From CANJJB01 sp964449295 (GTDB lineage Bacteria > Chlamydiota > Chlamydiia > Chlamydiales > Rhabdochlamydiaceae): a DNA stretch of 38,138 nt. Every line of letters begins with the position of its first letter. Within the stretch, counting starts at the first letter, position 1. Below the pieces are notes generated by a model, which saw nothing but the letters and a program-made list of their open reading frames with translations, was not told the DNA's origin and made no database searches. The DNA is taken from positions 1 to 38,138 of the forward strand of contig CAYUZN010000003.1 of NCBI GenBank assembly GCA_964449295.1, written 5' to 3'. Made by a program: the position numbers and the translations under genes. Of the stretch, positions 1-8,806 are shown one piece after another.

Positions 1-68
1 ACAACCAAATGCTCTACACTATTCGATCAAAAACACACATTCAAGAAAAGTGCTAGCCAGTAAAATTA

Positions 69-830
69 ATGAAAGGATTTATGGGACTAATTGATAAAGA
101 CGTCTTCTGCTGCCTCGACTGTGAAACAACAGGTCTTGATGGAAGAAATGATCGCATCATTGAACTAGCAGTGGCTACATTTACATTTTCTAATATTTTG
201 AACTCTTATGAAACACTGATTGATCCTGAGTGTCTCATCGCGCCTCTTTCAATAGAAATCCATCATATCACAGATAGTATGGTTCAAGACAAACCAAAAA
301 TCCAAGACGTTTTAGCCTCTGTTTTGACGTTGGTTAACAATCATATCATTGTAGGCCACGGCATTAAACTCGACTTGATGTTTTTATGTGAAGCTGCCAA
401 ACGTCACCAAATCCCTTGCTCACTAGAATCCAATACCTTCATCGATACATTGCGCATGGCAAGACTTTATGGTGAAAGCCCTACAAATTCTTTAGAAAAA
501 CTTCGCGAGCATTTTAATATCGCAGCAGAAGGGGCTCATAGAGCCATGAGCGATGTGATTGTCAATATCAATGTCTTTAAACATCTGGCAGCTTCCTTTA
601 AAACAACCGAACAATTGCTTGAAAGGCTCAAAAAACCGATTTTACTTAAAGCCATGCCCCTTGGCAAATATAAAGGAAGGCCGTTCAACGAAATTCCCAT
701 GGAATATCTTCAATGGGCGTCACGCGGAGATTTCGATCAAGATCTGATTTTCTCAATTCGCACAGAACTTCAAAAACGAAAAAAAGGAACTGGTTTTAAT
801 ATCGCCTCCAATCCTTTTTCTAATCTTTAA
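69..830 (+). CDS. DnaQ-like 3'-5' exonuclease with C-terminal DUF3820-type domain
   Basis: Predicted DEDDh-family 3'-5' exonuclease (the proofreading/RNase T type), 253 aa. Seen: the first acidic motif DCETTGLD (D17, E19), a second motif with D102 in HGIKLD, and the closing H157/D162 pair in AHRAMSD, so all catalytic positions are present. Residues ~195-245 (LGKYKGRPFNEIP and following) look like the small DUF3820 domain that is often fused to such exonucleases in chlamydiae. It lacks polymerase parts, so it may be a stand-alone nuclease or a loose Pol III partner; which one cannot be told. A second in-frame ATG at 81 has a purine-rich GAAAGGA just upstream and could be the true start, shortening the protein by four residues. 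Transcribed toward pgk with a 56-bp gap. Confidence 0.9.
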   Translation: MKGFMGLIDKDVFCCLDCETTGLDGRNDRIIELAVATFTFSNILNSYETLIDPECLIAPLSIEIHHITDSMVQDKPKIQDVLASVLTLVNNHIIVGHGIKLDLMFLCEAAKRHQIPCSLESNTFIDTLRMARLYGESPTNSLEKLREHFNIAAEGAHRAMSDVIVNINVFKHLAASFKTTEQLLERLKKPILLKAMPLGKYKGRPFNEIPMEYLQWASRGDFDQDLIFSIRTELQKRKKGTGFNIASNPFSNL

Positions 831-886
831 TAATTTTCTTGGTTGTTTTTTCACTTTGTGATTAATCTCCAGTTAGAGGTTAACCT

Positions 887-2095
887 TTGTCAAATAAGCT
901 GCAAATCCAAGATCTTCCTCTGCAAGGTAAAAAAGTTTTAGTCAGAGTCGATTTCAATGTGCCTTTAAATAAAGATGGCACAATTTCTGACGACACAAGA
1001 ATCAGAGAAGAGCTTCCTACGATTCATTACATCTTAAATCAAGGTGGTAGTGTCATTTTAATCAGTCATCTAGGAAGACCTAAATCAAAACGGGATGTCA
1101 ACTATTCGCTAGGGATTTGTGCCAAAAGGCTGTCTCAATTGATTGCAGCTCCTGTTTTTTTTGCCACTGACTGCCTAGGAAAAGAAACGGAAAAAGCTGT
1201 TCATGATCTTAAAAATGGACAGGTCATTCTTCTAGAAAATCTGCGTTTCTATCCAGCAGAAGAGAATCCCTCTTCCGACCCTTCTTTTGCTAAACAACTA
1301 GCCTCTCTTGGAGATTTTTATGTGAACGATGCCTTTGCGACATCTCATAGAGCTCATGCCTCAACTGTCTCTGTCCCGCAACTGCTTATTGGGAAATCTG
1401 CACTGGGATTGTTAATGCAAAAAGAGATCGCTTATCTAGAGCCTCTTTTTAAAAAACCACAACATCCATTTTTTGCAGTGATTGGGGGAGCCAAAATTTC
1501 GACAAAGTTAGGAATCCTCTATACCTTACTGCCCAAAATCGATGCTCTCTTTATTGGGGGAGGAATGGCCTTTACCTTCTTCAAAGCTCAGGGCATTGAA
1601 ATTGGGGATTCGATTTACGATGAGACATCCCTCCCACAAGCTCAAGCATTTTTACAGACAGCTGCCTCTTCTCAAACAAAAGTCTATTTTCCGATCGATA
1701 TTGTGATTGCAGATGCCTTCCGCAATGATGCTACCTATAAAACTATCGCTATTAAAGATGGGATTCCTAAGGGCTGGCAAGGCGTTGATATTGGGCCAAA
1801 AACGGTAGAGTTATGGACAAAAGCCTTTCAAGAGGCAGCCACTCTATTTTGGAATGGCCCTATGGGAGTCTTTGAATTTTCTCATTTTGCTAGAGGAACA
1901 AAAGATATGGCTCAGGCTATCGGGTCTCTTAAAGCCACAACTGTTGTGGGAGGGGGAGATTCACTGGCAGCTATTAACGCTTTAGGAATCACAGGAAAAT
2001 TTTCTCACATATCGACAGGCGGAGGAGCTGCTCTAGAGTACTTAGAATTGGGCCACCTTCCTGGAATTGATGCTTTATCCGAAAGTAAAGAGTAA
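887..2095 (+). CDS. pgk: Phosphoglycerate kinase
   Basis: Glycolytic enzyme interconverting 1,3-bisphosphoglycerate + ADP and 3-phosphoglycerate + ATP in the cytoplasm; 402 aa, the normal bacterial length. Seen: RVDFNVPL near residue 21, the substrate-binding SHLGRPK, VNDAF...HRAHAS, the hinge-side GGAKISTK, LFWNGPMGVFE and the nucleotide-loop GGGDS and STGGGAALEYLE. The start is TTG at 887, chosen because an AGAGG Shine-Dalgarno (875-879) sits 7 nt upstream; no better ATG exists before the first conserved motif. Followed by a 99-bp gap holding a promoter for the nucleotide transporter, so pgk is probably not co-transcribed tightly with it. Confidence 0.97.
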   Translation: MSNKLQIQDLPLQGKKVLVRVDFNVPLNKDGTISDDTRIREELPTIHYILNQGGSVILISHLGRPKSKRDVNYSLGICAKRLSQLIAAPVFFATDCLGKETEKAVHDLKNGQVILLENLRFYPAEENPSSDPSFAKQLASLGDFYVNDAFATSHRAHASTVSVPQLLIGKSALGLLMQKEIAYLEPLFKKPQHPFFAVIGGAKISTKLGILYTLLPKIDALFIGGGMAFTFFKAQGIEIGDSIYDETSLPQAQAFLQTAASSQTKVYFPIDIVIADAFRNDATYKTIAIKDGIPKGWQGVDIGPKTVELWTKAFQEAATLFWNGPMGVFEFSHFARGTKDMAQAIGSLKATTVVGGGDSLAAINALGITGKFSHISTGGGAALEYLELGHLPGIDALSESKE

Positions 2096-2130
2096 ATTTT
2101 AATTAACAATATGGCCCAATAGGAAAGAGA

Positions 2131-2158
2131 TTGTATTTTAAGAATGATTTTGTATAAT
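2131..2158 (+). promoter_or_regulatory. Sigma-70-like promoter for nucleotide transporter 1
   Basis: TTGTAT (2131-2136) and a perfect TATAAT (2153-2158) with 16 bp between them. The expected start of transcription lies near 2165, about 30 nt before the transporter ATG at 2195. Position and match are seen; activity is inferred. Confidence 0.6.
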
Positions 2159-2194
2159 GAATGTGTGAAACACACTCTCAAACCTTAGGAGTGC

Positions 2195-3745
2195 ATGAGT
2201 AGTAAAAGCTTTGGTGCGATACGAGCATTTTTGTGGCCCGTTCACCGAGAAGAGCATCGCAAGTTTATCCCGATGCTTCTGATGTCTTTTCTGATCTGCT
2301 TCAATTATTATATCCTCCGTATTGTTAAAGATACTTTCGTCATAACAGCCCCTCAATCAGGCGCTGAGACCTTACCCTTCCTCAAAGTCTGGGCTGTTTT
2401 GCCCATGGCTCTCCTGATGACACTTATATTCACCAGATTTTCAAATTATCTTTCCAGAAGGCATGTCTTTTATGCGATGATGTGGTTCTATATCGCTTAT
2501 TTTGTAGTATTTACACTTTTTCTCTATCCCAATAGGGATGCCCTTCACCCTCATGAACTGGCCGACGCTCTTCAAAATTACCTTCCTCAAGGGATGAAAG
2601 GCCTTGTTGCTCTTTTTAGAAATTGGACATTTACGACGTTTTACATCATGGCTGAGATGTGGAGCACCATGATTATGACCGTCTTATTTTGGGGATTTAC
2701 CAATGATGTGACCACTGTAAAAGAGGCTAAACGGTTTTATGGTCTTTTTGCCATAGGCACTAATATGTCAGGGATTGTGGCAGGCCTTGTCTCTCCAGCG
2801 CTATCAAGTCATATATTTAATCCATCACTACCTTTTGGGAACAACGGGTGGGATCAATCGGTAACTTTCCTCAATCTTATGGTTATTGGAGTTGCTTTGA
2901 TTTGCATTAGCATCTATTGGTGGCTTAATTCTAAAGGACTTGGGTACACTCAAGACACTGAAACAGCTCATAAAGAATCTCCTATTAAGATGGGGATTCG
3001 TAAAAATTTTGCCTACCTAGCTAAATCTCGTTATCTTATTTTAATTGCCGTTCTTGTAGTCACCTACAATATCGTCATAAACCTCGTAGAAGTCGTCTGG
3101 AAAGATCAAGTCAACAACCTCTACCCAAATCCTGCCGACTTTAATGCTTATACCGGGACAGTTGTCTTTTGGACAAGTATCATAGCTACAACGATCTCTA
3201 TCTTCGTATCGGGAAATCTAATTAGGTCTTTTGGGTGGACGACAAGTGCTCTCATTGCTCCTGTCGTCACTTTGATTAGTGGTGTTTTATTCTTTGCCTG
3301 CCTTCTCATTCCTAAAGATTCTATTCTAGGTATTTGCGCTACCATAGGAACCACCCCTCTCGGGATGGTTGTATTTTTTGGATCTCTCCAAAATTCTCTC
3401 TTAAGAGGCACGAAATATAGCTTAATAGATGCGACAAAGGAACTTGCGTTTGTCCCTTTAAGTCAAGAATGCAAACTGAAAGGGAAAGCAGCCATTGACG
3501 GCGTAGGGTCTAGACTAGGGAAATCAGGGGGAGCTTTAGCTTACCAAGTGCTTTTGATGTTCTTTGGCTCGATTGTGGGCAGCACCCCTATTGTTGCTTT
3601 CATCTTGCTCTTTGCTATTGCAGGCTGGATCTTCTCTGTCAAAGCTCTTGGCAAACAATTTAATCAGTTAACAGCTGAGAAGCAAACACTTACAATCCCA
3701 GACGAAGAAAAACCTGCAGAAGAATTACTATCTACACCCAATTAA
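2195..3745 (+). CDS. Nucleotide transporter (Npt/Tlc ATP:ADP translocase family), copy 1
   Basis: Twelve-helix-type inner-membrane nucleotide transporter, 516 aa, of the family used by chlamydiae, rickettsiae and plastids to take host ATP or other nucleotides. Seen: the family hallmark VKDTFVITAP (K45), acidic residue E154 in MAEMW, the EVVWKDQV segment and the C-terminal KLKGKAAIDGVGSRLGKSGG block, together with many hydrophobic helices. These charged positions correspond to those important for transport in characterised members. The start ATG follows TAGGAG (2186-2191) at a short 3-nt spacing. Whether it exchanges ATP/ADP, imports all NTPs by proton symport, or carries another nucleotide cannot be told from sequence. 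It is similar to but clearly different from the second copy at 27417-28991. Confidence 0.95.
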   Translation: MSSKSFGAIRAFLWPVHREEHRKFIPMLLMSFLICFNYYILRIVKDTFVITAPQSGAETLPFLKVWAVLPMALLMTLIFTRFSNYLSRRHVFYAMMWFYIAYFVVFTLFLYPNRDALHPHELADALQNYLPQGMKGLVALFRNWTFTTFYIMAEMWSTMIMTVLFWGFTNDVTTVKEAKRFYGLFAIGTNMSGIVAGLVSPALSSHIFNPSLPFGNNGWDQSVTFLNLMVIGVALICISIYWWLNSKGLGYTQDTETAHKESPIKMGIRKNFAYLAKSRYLILIAVLVVTYNIVINLVEVVWKDQVNNLYPNPADFNAYTGTVVFWTSIIATTISIFVSGNLIRSFGWTTSALIAPVVTLISGVLFFACLLIPKDSILGICATIGTTPLGMVVFFGSLQNSLLRGTKYSLIDATKELAFVPLSQECKLKGKAAIDGVGSRLGKSGGALAYQVLLMFFGSIVGSTPIVAFILLFAIAGWIFSVKALGKQFNQLTAEKQTLTIPDEEKPAEELLSTPN

Positions 3746-4074
3746 GCAGCATCTTTTGATAGTTGATCGAGATCTTTAAAAATTTTTTGAAAATTTCTCT
3801 CATCAATTTTTTCAATTTGCTCAATATCTGATATAATACTCTGAATATCCTTACCGACTTTGACAGGAGTTTTTTCATTGGGATAGAGATGTTTAAGGTA
3901 ATTTTCAATAAAAACCTTACAGGTGATCACAGCTGCAGTATATTTAGCAATACATTCCAACTTCTCTGATTCACCATGAGCTGATTTCCAACGAGCCCAC
4001 TCTGCCATCATTTTTCTAGCCGCAGACTTAGCACCTGCTAGATTCGCTTCAAGGGATGGATTTTTTGATTTCAT
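3742..4074 (-). CDS. Small hypothetical protein, 110 aa
   Basis: No family recognised. A soluble, charged, mostly helical 110-residue protein without signal peptide or membrane segment; residues ~1-45 are Ala/Lys/Trp-rich and residues ~75-108 are an acidic, Ile/Asp/Lys-rich helical tail. Supported as a real gene by a good AGAGGA Shine-Dalgarno just before the ATG and by filling the space exactly, its stop overlapping the transporter stop by three bases in a convergent arrangement. The upstream region (4075-4225) is extremely AT-rich and holds a 7-bp inverted repeat. Confidence 0.6.
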   Translation of the reverse strand: MKSKNPSLEANLAGAKSAARKMMAEWARWKSAHGESEKLECIAKYTAAVITCKVFIENYLKHLYPNEKTPVKVGKDIQSIISDIEQIEKIDERNFQKIFKDLDQLSKDAA

Positions 4075-4094
4075 AATATCCTCTAATATTTTCT

Positions 4095-4142
4095 GTAATT
4101 ACTATTTAATTACAAATTATATTATATTAAATTAATAATCAA
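4095..4142 (-). promoter_or_regulatory. AT-rich upstream region with possible minus-strand promoter and inverted repeat
   Basis: On the minus strand TTGATT (4142-4137) and TATAAT (4121-4116) are 15 bp apart, a weak promoter for the 110-aa gene. Just downstream the palindrome GTAATTA / TAATTAC (4095-4101 and 4107-4113, 5-nt loop) could be an operator. The base composition makes chance matches likely. Confidence 0.3.
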
Positions 4143-4225
4143 ACTATTTATTTATAAAAATAGCAGTCATTAGAAAACCTCTTCTTATTTGTGTATAAAT
4201 CCTAGGGCTTGTAATATAAAAGAAT

Positions 4226-4849
4226 ATGACAGCATGGCTAGATTGGATTATACAGCACGGAGAGCAAGCTCATTGGTTGATCTTTGCAGGCGCTATACTT
4301 GCAGGCTTGAGCATTCCTGTCAGTATTGATCTTTTAGTCATGGCCAGCGGCATTCTAGCAGCGACTGTTGTCCCTCACCATACCATCCACCTTTTTCTAG
4401 CGATATTTTTAGGGTGTTATTGCTCAGCAGCCATAGCCTATTGGATAGGCCGCTTGGGAGGTAAAAAATTACTTAAATTTGCATGGTTTGCTAAAATTTT
4501 GACCCCAGAGCGCCTTAAGAAAATTCAACAATTCTATCAAAAACACGGGCTTATTACATTAATTTTAGGTAGGTTCATACCGTTTGGTGTTCGTAACGGT
4601 ATTTTTTTAACCATTGGAGCTAGCTCATTTTCTTTTCTCAAATTTCTCCTTTGGGATCTTTTAGCCGTCTTTATTTGGAGTACTTCTTGTTTTTATCTCT
4701 TCTATAAAGTTGGAGAAAATTATGAGGTCCTGCTCGGACACTTGAAAAGCTTTCATTTACTATTACTGGGTTGTTTAGGTGTGACGTTAATTACCCTGAT
4801 TTGGTATAAATGCAGGAAGAAAAAAATTACAGAAATTCCTAAATCTTAA
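4226..4849 (+). CDS. DedA/VTT-family membrane protein
   Basis: DedA-superfamily integral membrane protein, 207 aa, a family implicated in lipid-carrier recycling/scrambling and envelope homeostasis. Seen: several hydrophobic helices, the family core GRFIPFGVRNGIFLTIGASS around residues 113-133 with the conserved Arg pair, and a following W-D-rich helix. It is 3 nt upstream of the PgsA-type gene, so the two are probably co-transcribed, consistent with a shared role in phospholipid metabolism. No strong Shine-Dalgarno is visible before the ATG. The substrate is unknown. Confidence 0.85.
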   Translation: MTAWLDWIIQHGEQAHWLIFAGAILAGLSIPVSIDLLVMASGILAATVVPHHTIHLFLAIFLGCYCSAAIAYWIGRLGGKKLLKFAWFAKILTPERLKKIQQFYQKHGLITLILGRFIPFGVRNGIFLTIGASSFSFLKFLLWDLLAVFIWSTSCFYLFYKVGENYEVLLGHLKSFHLLLLGCLGVTLITLIWYKCRKKKITEIPKS

Positions 4850-4852
4850 GCT

Positions 4853-5374
4853 GTGAAACGATTATTTAGTTTATCCAATAGCCTCTCTTTTCTACGATGT
4901 CCTCTTGCATTCTTATTCCTCATAGATAATACAGCTGTGCGTGTTGTAGCTGTCATTTTAGCCATGATCACTGACAGTGTTGATGGGTATTTTGCTCGTA
5001 AGTATCAAGGAATCACCAGGTTTGGAGCTATTCTTGATCCTGCGATGGATAAATTTTTTGTCTTTTTTGCTCTTACTGTCTGTGTCTTAGAGAAAAAGTT
5101 AGCTCCTTGGCAAGCCTGCACTATGATTTCTAGAGATATTGCTCTATGCACTTTTGGTATTTATCTAGCTCTGTCTGGCTACTGGCAAAGTTATCAATTT
5201 AGAGCTATCAAATGGGGCAAGATTTCAACGGCTCTTCAATTTTTTGTCTTAATTGCTCATATTCTACAGATCACTCTTCCTTGGTACACCTATCTTCTTT
5301 TTGTCTTATTTGGAACACTAGCTCTCATCGAACTCTTTAGTTTTAAGAAAACTGCTGTTAATAACTTGAATTAA
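4853..5374 (+). CDS. pgsA: CDP-alcohol phosphatidyltransferase, PgsA-like
   Basis: Membrane enzyme of the CDP-alcohol phosphotransferase family, probably phosphatidylglycerophosphate synthase (CDP-diacylglycerol + glycerol-3-phosphate), 173 aa. Seen: the complete catalytic signature with D41, D44, G45, A48-R49, G58, D62 and D66 at the family spacing, in a small protein with about five membrane helices. The start is GTG at 4853, directly after the DedA stop. In Chlamydia a pgsA gene lies beside a nucleotide transporter and dnaB; here it lies near transporter copy 1, which supports the assignment. Other CDP-alcohol transferases (for example for phosphatidylserine) cannot be fully excluded. Confidence 0.85.
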   Translation: MKRLFSLSNSLSFLRCPLAFLFLIDNTAVRVVAVILAMITDSVDGYFARKYQGITRFGAILDPAMDKFFVFFALTVCVLEKKLAPWQACTMISRDIALCTFGIYLALSGYWQSYQFRAIKWGKISTALQFFVLIAHILQITLPWYTYLLFVLFGTLALIELFSFKKTAVNNLN

Positions 5375-6398
5375 TGAGCTGAATTTGGTGGACTGCCAAT
5401 TGAACATCGGCTGTTTTTAAAATATTTTGAACATTCAAAAGAATTTCTTGTTGAAGATGGTTGAATTTTTCAAGATCGACCTCCTTAGAAAAAGCTTCGA
5501 TCTCTAAGTTGCAAGAATACTCTGCTATTTCCTGTAAATAGACATGTAAAGGCATTGCCACATCGATTGTGGGATGAGAGGCGATCATTTTTCTTATTTT
5601 CTCTGCCACACCTGGAATCTTTTCAGAAATCCCAAAAGGAAATCTTAAGAGCTGTTTGAGTCTGCGATGACTCATTCTTGAAATATTGACAACAAGCAGT
5701 GTCGAAAAGAAATTGTTAGGAAGATAGACTGGTCTTTTTTCTTTATCGCGAATTAATGAACGGAACCACCCAATCTCTTCCACAACCCCTTCCAAGGTTT
5801 TTTCTGGTAAGTAAATAAGATCACCCATCACAAATGGTCTTGTCATGTGCAACATAATGCCTGAACAAAAGTTAGCAATAATATCTTTCCCCCCAAAACC
5901 TAAAGACGCCCCTCCAATTGTTCCTACAGCAAGAAGCGGTGCAATATTAAACCCGAAAATCTGCATCACGGTCAAGCCTGTGACAAAGATAATACAAATC
6001 GTAGCCAGCTTCCCAATCATCTGAATCGTTGTCGCATCGATCTTCTTAGAGCCTTCTGCTAAGAGAGATTTTTGAAACTCACTAGCCCATCTCAAAACCA
6101 GCCAAGAGATAGAGCCAACAACTAAAGCATTTCTAAAAGAGTGCATATAACTGACGGAAATAGAAAAACCAAACCTATGACCAATCACTTCAACGACATA
6201 TACGATCCCAACTGCCCACAAAACAAGTGTCACAGGAGGTTGAACGATATGAGCCGTACGATGGCGCCAATTAAGAGGAGAATCAACGTCTTTTTTTCGA
6301 ATGAAGTGAATGATTTTTCTTGTAGCTATCTGAGCTATCACAAGTAGAGCAATTCCTATCAAGACTTCCACCCACCACAGATGATTCCACGTTTGCAT
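5358..6398 (-). CDS. MscS-family small-conductance mechanosensitive channel
   Basis: Pressure-release channel of the inner membrane, 346 aa, close to E. coli MscS in core but with an extra N-terminal helix region. Seen: about four to five N-terminal hydrophobic segments, the Gly/Ala-rich pore helix around residues 152-172 (LLAVGTIGGASLGFGGKD), followed by the MscS beta domain (RPFVMGDLI, VEEIGWF) and an alpha/beta C-terminus to residue ~345. AAGGG lies 6 nt upstream of the ATG. Its 3' end overlaps pgsA by 17 bp in a convergent arrangement. Confidence 0.9.
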   Translation of the reverse strand: MQTWNHLWWVEVLIGIALLVIAQIATRKIIHFIRKKDVDSPLNWRHRTAHIVQPPVTLVLWAVGIVYVVEVIGHRFGFSISVSYMHSFRNALVVGSISWLVLRWASEFQKSLLAEGSKKIDATTIQMIGKLATICIIFVTGLTVMQIFGFNIAPLLAVGTIGGASLGFGGKDIIANFCSGIMLHMTRPFVMGDLIYLPEKTLEGVVEEIGWFRSLIRDKEKRPVYLPNNFFSTLLVVNISRMSHRRLKQLLRFPFGISEKIPGVAEKIRKMIASHPTIDVAMPLHVYLQEIAEYSCNLEIEAFSKEVDLEKFNHLQQEILLNVQNILKTADVQLAVHQIQLINSSY

Positions 6399-6452
6399 AA
6401 GATACCCTTTCTTATTAATTTATCTTATAAAGAGAGATTATGCAACATGCTC

Positions 6453-6481
6453 TTGAATAAAAAACATAATTTGTCTATAAT
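6453..6481 (+). promoter_or_regulatory. Sigma-70-like promoter for the coiled-coil protein
   Basis: TTGAAT (6453-6458), 17 bp, perfect TATAAT (6476-6481). Transcription would begin about 15 nt before the ATG at 6503; no Shine-Dalgarno is visible in that short leader. Strong match by sequence; activity inferred. Confidence 0.65.
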
Positions 6482-6502
6482 TTCTTCCAAAATTGCCATC
6501 CT

Positions 6503-8716
6503 ATGATAGAAAATTTTACAAATATTTGTTCATTGCTTCAAGGGTATCTTCATTCCTTTAATAGTAGGAAAAATTCTAATGTCGCTGGCTCTTGTCTATC
6601 TTTTGTTAATAATCACAAAATTTGGGCTGTTTTTGTTGGAGCAGTGATTGTTGTTGTATCTCCTTTATTATATAAGCATTTTTATAGTAAAAAATTTTTA
6701 CCTATCCCGCCAAGTCAGCCACTAATACCAGCTAATGATGACATAATAAAAACAGCAAATGACACTATAGCGCAGTTAAAAGAAAAAATACAACGATTGG
6801 AAGAAACTCAGAAAGCCTCTTTGCAAAAGCAGTCTGAAGAGAAACAACAAGAAATAGTCCAATTAACGCGATCCAAAGACAGTCAAATAGCAGAAATACA
6901 AAAGCGTTTAGATCACTTAACAAGGGAACTAAGTGTAAGAGACCAAGAATTAGAAATACACAGATCCCAACTAAGCACATCTTTAGAAGAGAAACCAGCT
7001 ACTGAAAGATCAGATTTAGAAACAAAAAAAGCAGATCTGGAAGCACAGCTAGCAACTCAACAGAAAGAGAAAAGCCAATTAATAGAAGCTAAAAATGCTG
7101 AAATAGCACACGCAAAAGAGAGTTTAGAGCAATTAACGGGCAAAATATCTGAGCTAGAGGCATCTTTGCAAAAGCAGTCAGAAGAGCAACAGCAAGAAAT
7201 AGCCAAATTAACGCGATCTAAAGACATTCATATAGCACAAGCACAACAGAAATTAGATGAGTTAACAAGAGAATTAAGCACTACAGAAGAGAATTTAAAG
7301 AGTAGAATAGGTAAGCTAGAGACATCTTTAGAAGAGGAAAAGAGAGAAGCAGAGAAAGCCGCCGCTGAAAGATCAGTCTTAGAAACGAAAAAAGTAGAGC
7401 TGGAAGGACAGCTAGCAACTCAACAGAAAGAGAACAGCCAATTAATAGAAGCTAAAAATGCTGAAATAGCACACGCAAAAGAGAGTTTAGAGCAATTAAC
7501 GGGCAAAATATCTGAGCTAGAGGCATCTTTGCAAAAGCAGTCAGAAGAGCAACAGCAAGAAATAGCCCAATTAACGCGATCCAAAGACAGTCAAATAGCA
7601 CAAACACAACAGAACTTAGATGAGTTAACGAGAAAATTAAGCGATACAGAAGAGAAATCAAAGTGTAGAATAAATGAGCTAGAAACATCTTTAGAAGAGG
7701 AAAAGAGAAAAGCAGAGAAAGCCGTTGCTGAAAGATCAGACTTAGAAGCGAAAAAAATAGAGCTGAAAGCACAGCTAGCAACTCAACAGACAGAGAACAG
7801 CCAATTAATAGAAGATAAAGATGCTCACATAGCACAAGCAAAAGAGAGTTTGAAGCAATTAACGAATAAAATATCTGAGCTAGAAAAATCAGCTGAGGCT
7901 TCCTTGTCACCAGAGAGTGAGCCACATATAGTGAGTCTGAAACAGCTTATTGATAATTTAAAGACTTTTATATTAGAAATGACACAAATATCTTATGGCT
8001 GGCGTGAAAGAAGAGCTGCTACTTCTAGAACAGAAAACCGATTAAACATACTACATAGTCAGATTAATTTTGTGTATCCGCAAGAAATAGAAATTCCCTA
8101 TCAAAATCATGAAGCCATTTTAGACAGTGTATTGAATCTAAACATACCAGAAAATGCAGACAAATTTACCGAAATAGTCTTCCTAACCCTTAAGATTGCA
8201 AACCATTTAACCTTTAGAATAGTCCCAGAGCATCCTACCAAGGAAAAAGATTTTCTCAATGGAGTGGACGAAAAAAGCTTAAATGATCTTAAGCAGGCGG
8301 GATGGAAAGCAACCGAATCAAGTATCAGAAGAACTCCAAACCCATTAGAAAAAATTAAACTACTAAATAATTTTATTTCTCAGCTTTCAAGGGATGCTAC
8401 TGATTTAACAGCCATGCTAATACAAGAAGATAATTTTTTTCTAACCCAGCTTGAAAGAGAAAATTCTTTGAAAGAGTTGGAAAAAACAGCACAACCGCAT
8501 TTTGAGAAAGTCGAGCTCATGTTTCTTAAAGCTCAGCGCTTCCTAAAACGTACGCTTCTAAACCATTTTGCCTCTTGCACTATTACCCCTAAAGATAGCG
8601 ACTATTTTAAAGCCTTTCACATGCAAGAATTACTAAACATGAATGAATTTTTTCTGAAGGAACATCCAAATTTGCAAGATCGCTTGCTTAACCTCAAAGA
8701 CTTTCAAACAAGCTAA
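6503..8716 (+). CDS. Membrane-anchored repeat coiled-coil protein, possible secreted/inclusion-membrane protein
   Basis: No enzymatic family recognised; 737 aa. Residues ~38-58 form a single strong membrane helix followed by a basic/Pro stretch. Residues ~75-475 are a long coiled coil rich in Glu, Gln, Lys and Leu, built of three tandem repeats of 115, 121 and 121 residues starting at 106, 221 and 342. Residues ~485-737 form a separate helical domain without Gly-rich or catalytic motifs. A strong promoter precedes it, but no ribosome site is seen. The layout, a short N-terminus, one membrane anchor and a long coiled coil, resembles bacterial proteins that face a host membrane (chlamydial inclusion or SNARE-like proteins), but the typical bilobed Inc hydrophobic domain is absent. 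It is followed by a U-box gene on the same strand with its own -10 box. Confidence 0.8.
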   Translation: MIENFTNICSLLQGYLHSFNSRKNSNVAGSCLSFVNNHKIWAVFVGAVIVVVSPLLYKHFYSKKFLPIPPSQPLIPANDDIIKTANDTIAQLKEKIQRLEETQKASLQKQSEEKQQEIVQLTRSKDSQIAEIQKRLDHLTRELSVRDQELEIHRSQLSTSLEEKPATERSDLETKKADLEAQLATQQKEKSQLIEAKNAEIAHAKESLEQLTGKISELEASLQKQSEEQQQEIAKLTRSKDIHIAQAQQKLDELTRELSTTEENLKSRIGKLETSLEEEKREAEKAAAERSVLETKKVELEGQLATQQKENSQLIEAKNAEIAHAKESLEQLTGKISELEASLQKQSEEQQQEIAQLTRSKDSQIAQTQQNLDELTRKLSDTEEKSKCRINELETSLEEEKRKAEKAVAERSDLEAKKIELKAQLATQQTENSQLIEDKDAHIAQAKESLKQLTNKISELEKSAEASLSPESEPHIVSLKQLIDNLKTFILEMTQISYGWRERRAATSRTENRLNILHSQINFVYPQEIEIPYQNHEAILDSVLNLNIPENADKFTEIVFLTLKIANHLTFRIVPEHPTKEKDFLNGVDEKSLNDLKQAGWKATESSIRRTPNPLEKIKLLNNFISQLSRDATDLTAMLIQEDNFFLTQLERENSLKELEKTAQPHFEKVELMFLKAQRFLKRTLLNHFASCTITPKDSDYFKAFHMQELLNMNEFFLKEHPNLQDRLLNLKDFQTS
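6818..7888 (+). repeat. Three tandem in-frame repeats, about 345-363 bp each
   Basis: Units begin at 6818, 7163 and 7526 (345, 363 and 363 bp). A 132-bp block at 7073-7204 is identical to 7436-7567, and the start of a third, diverged block lies at 7799, again 363 bp on. Each unit encodes a segment beginning SLQKQSEE and ending ISELE. The first unit has lost six codons in its middle. Confidence 0.9.
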
Positions 8717-8747
8717 GAAGTGACTGTTTAATTTATTTTTAGCCTTG

Positions 8748-8753
8748 TATAAT
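8748..8753 (+). promoter_or_regulatory. Possible -10 element for the U-box gene
   Basis: A perfect TATAAT with the expected start about 45 nt before the ATG; the -35 region is poor. Suggests that the U-box gene can be expressed apart from the coiled-coil gene. Confidence 0.4.
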
Positions 8754-8806
8754 ACAATTCTCCTCTATAGACTCCCTTCGCTTTATCTCAACCAGGAGCG
8801 AATATT

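Noticed and set aside
6765..7925. Leu-rich minus-strand frames opposite the coiled-coil gene
   Set aside because: They repeat with the same period as the coiled-coil repeats, look like the antisense image of Glu/Lys/Gln codons, and lack ribosome sites.
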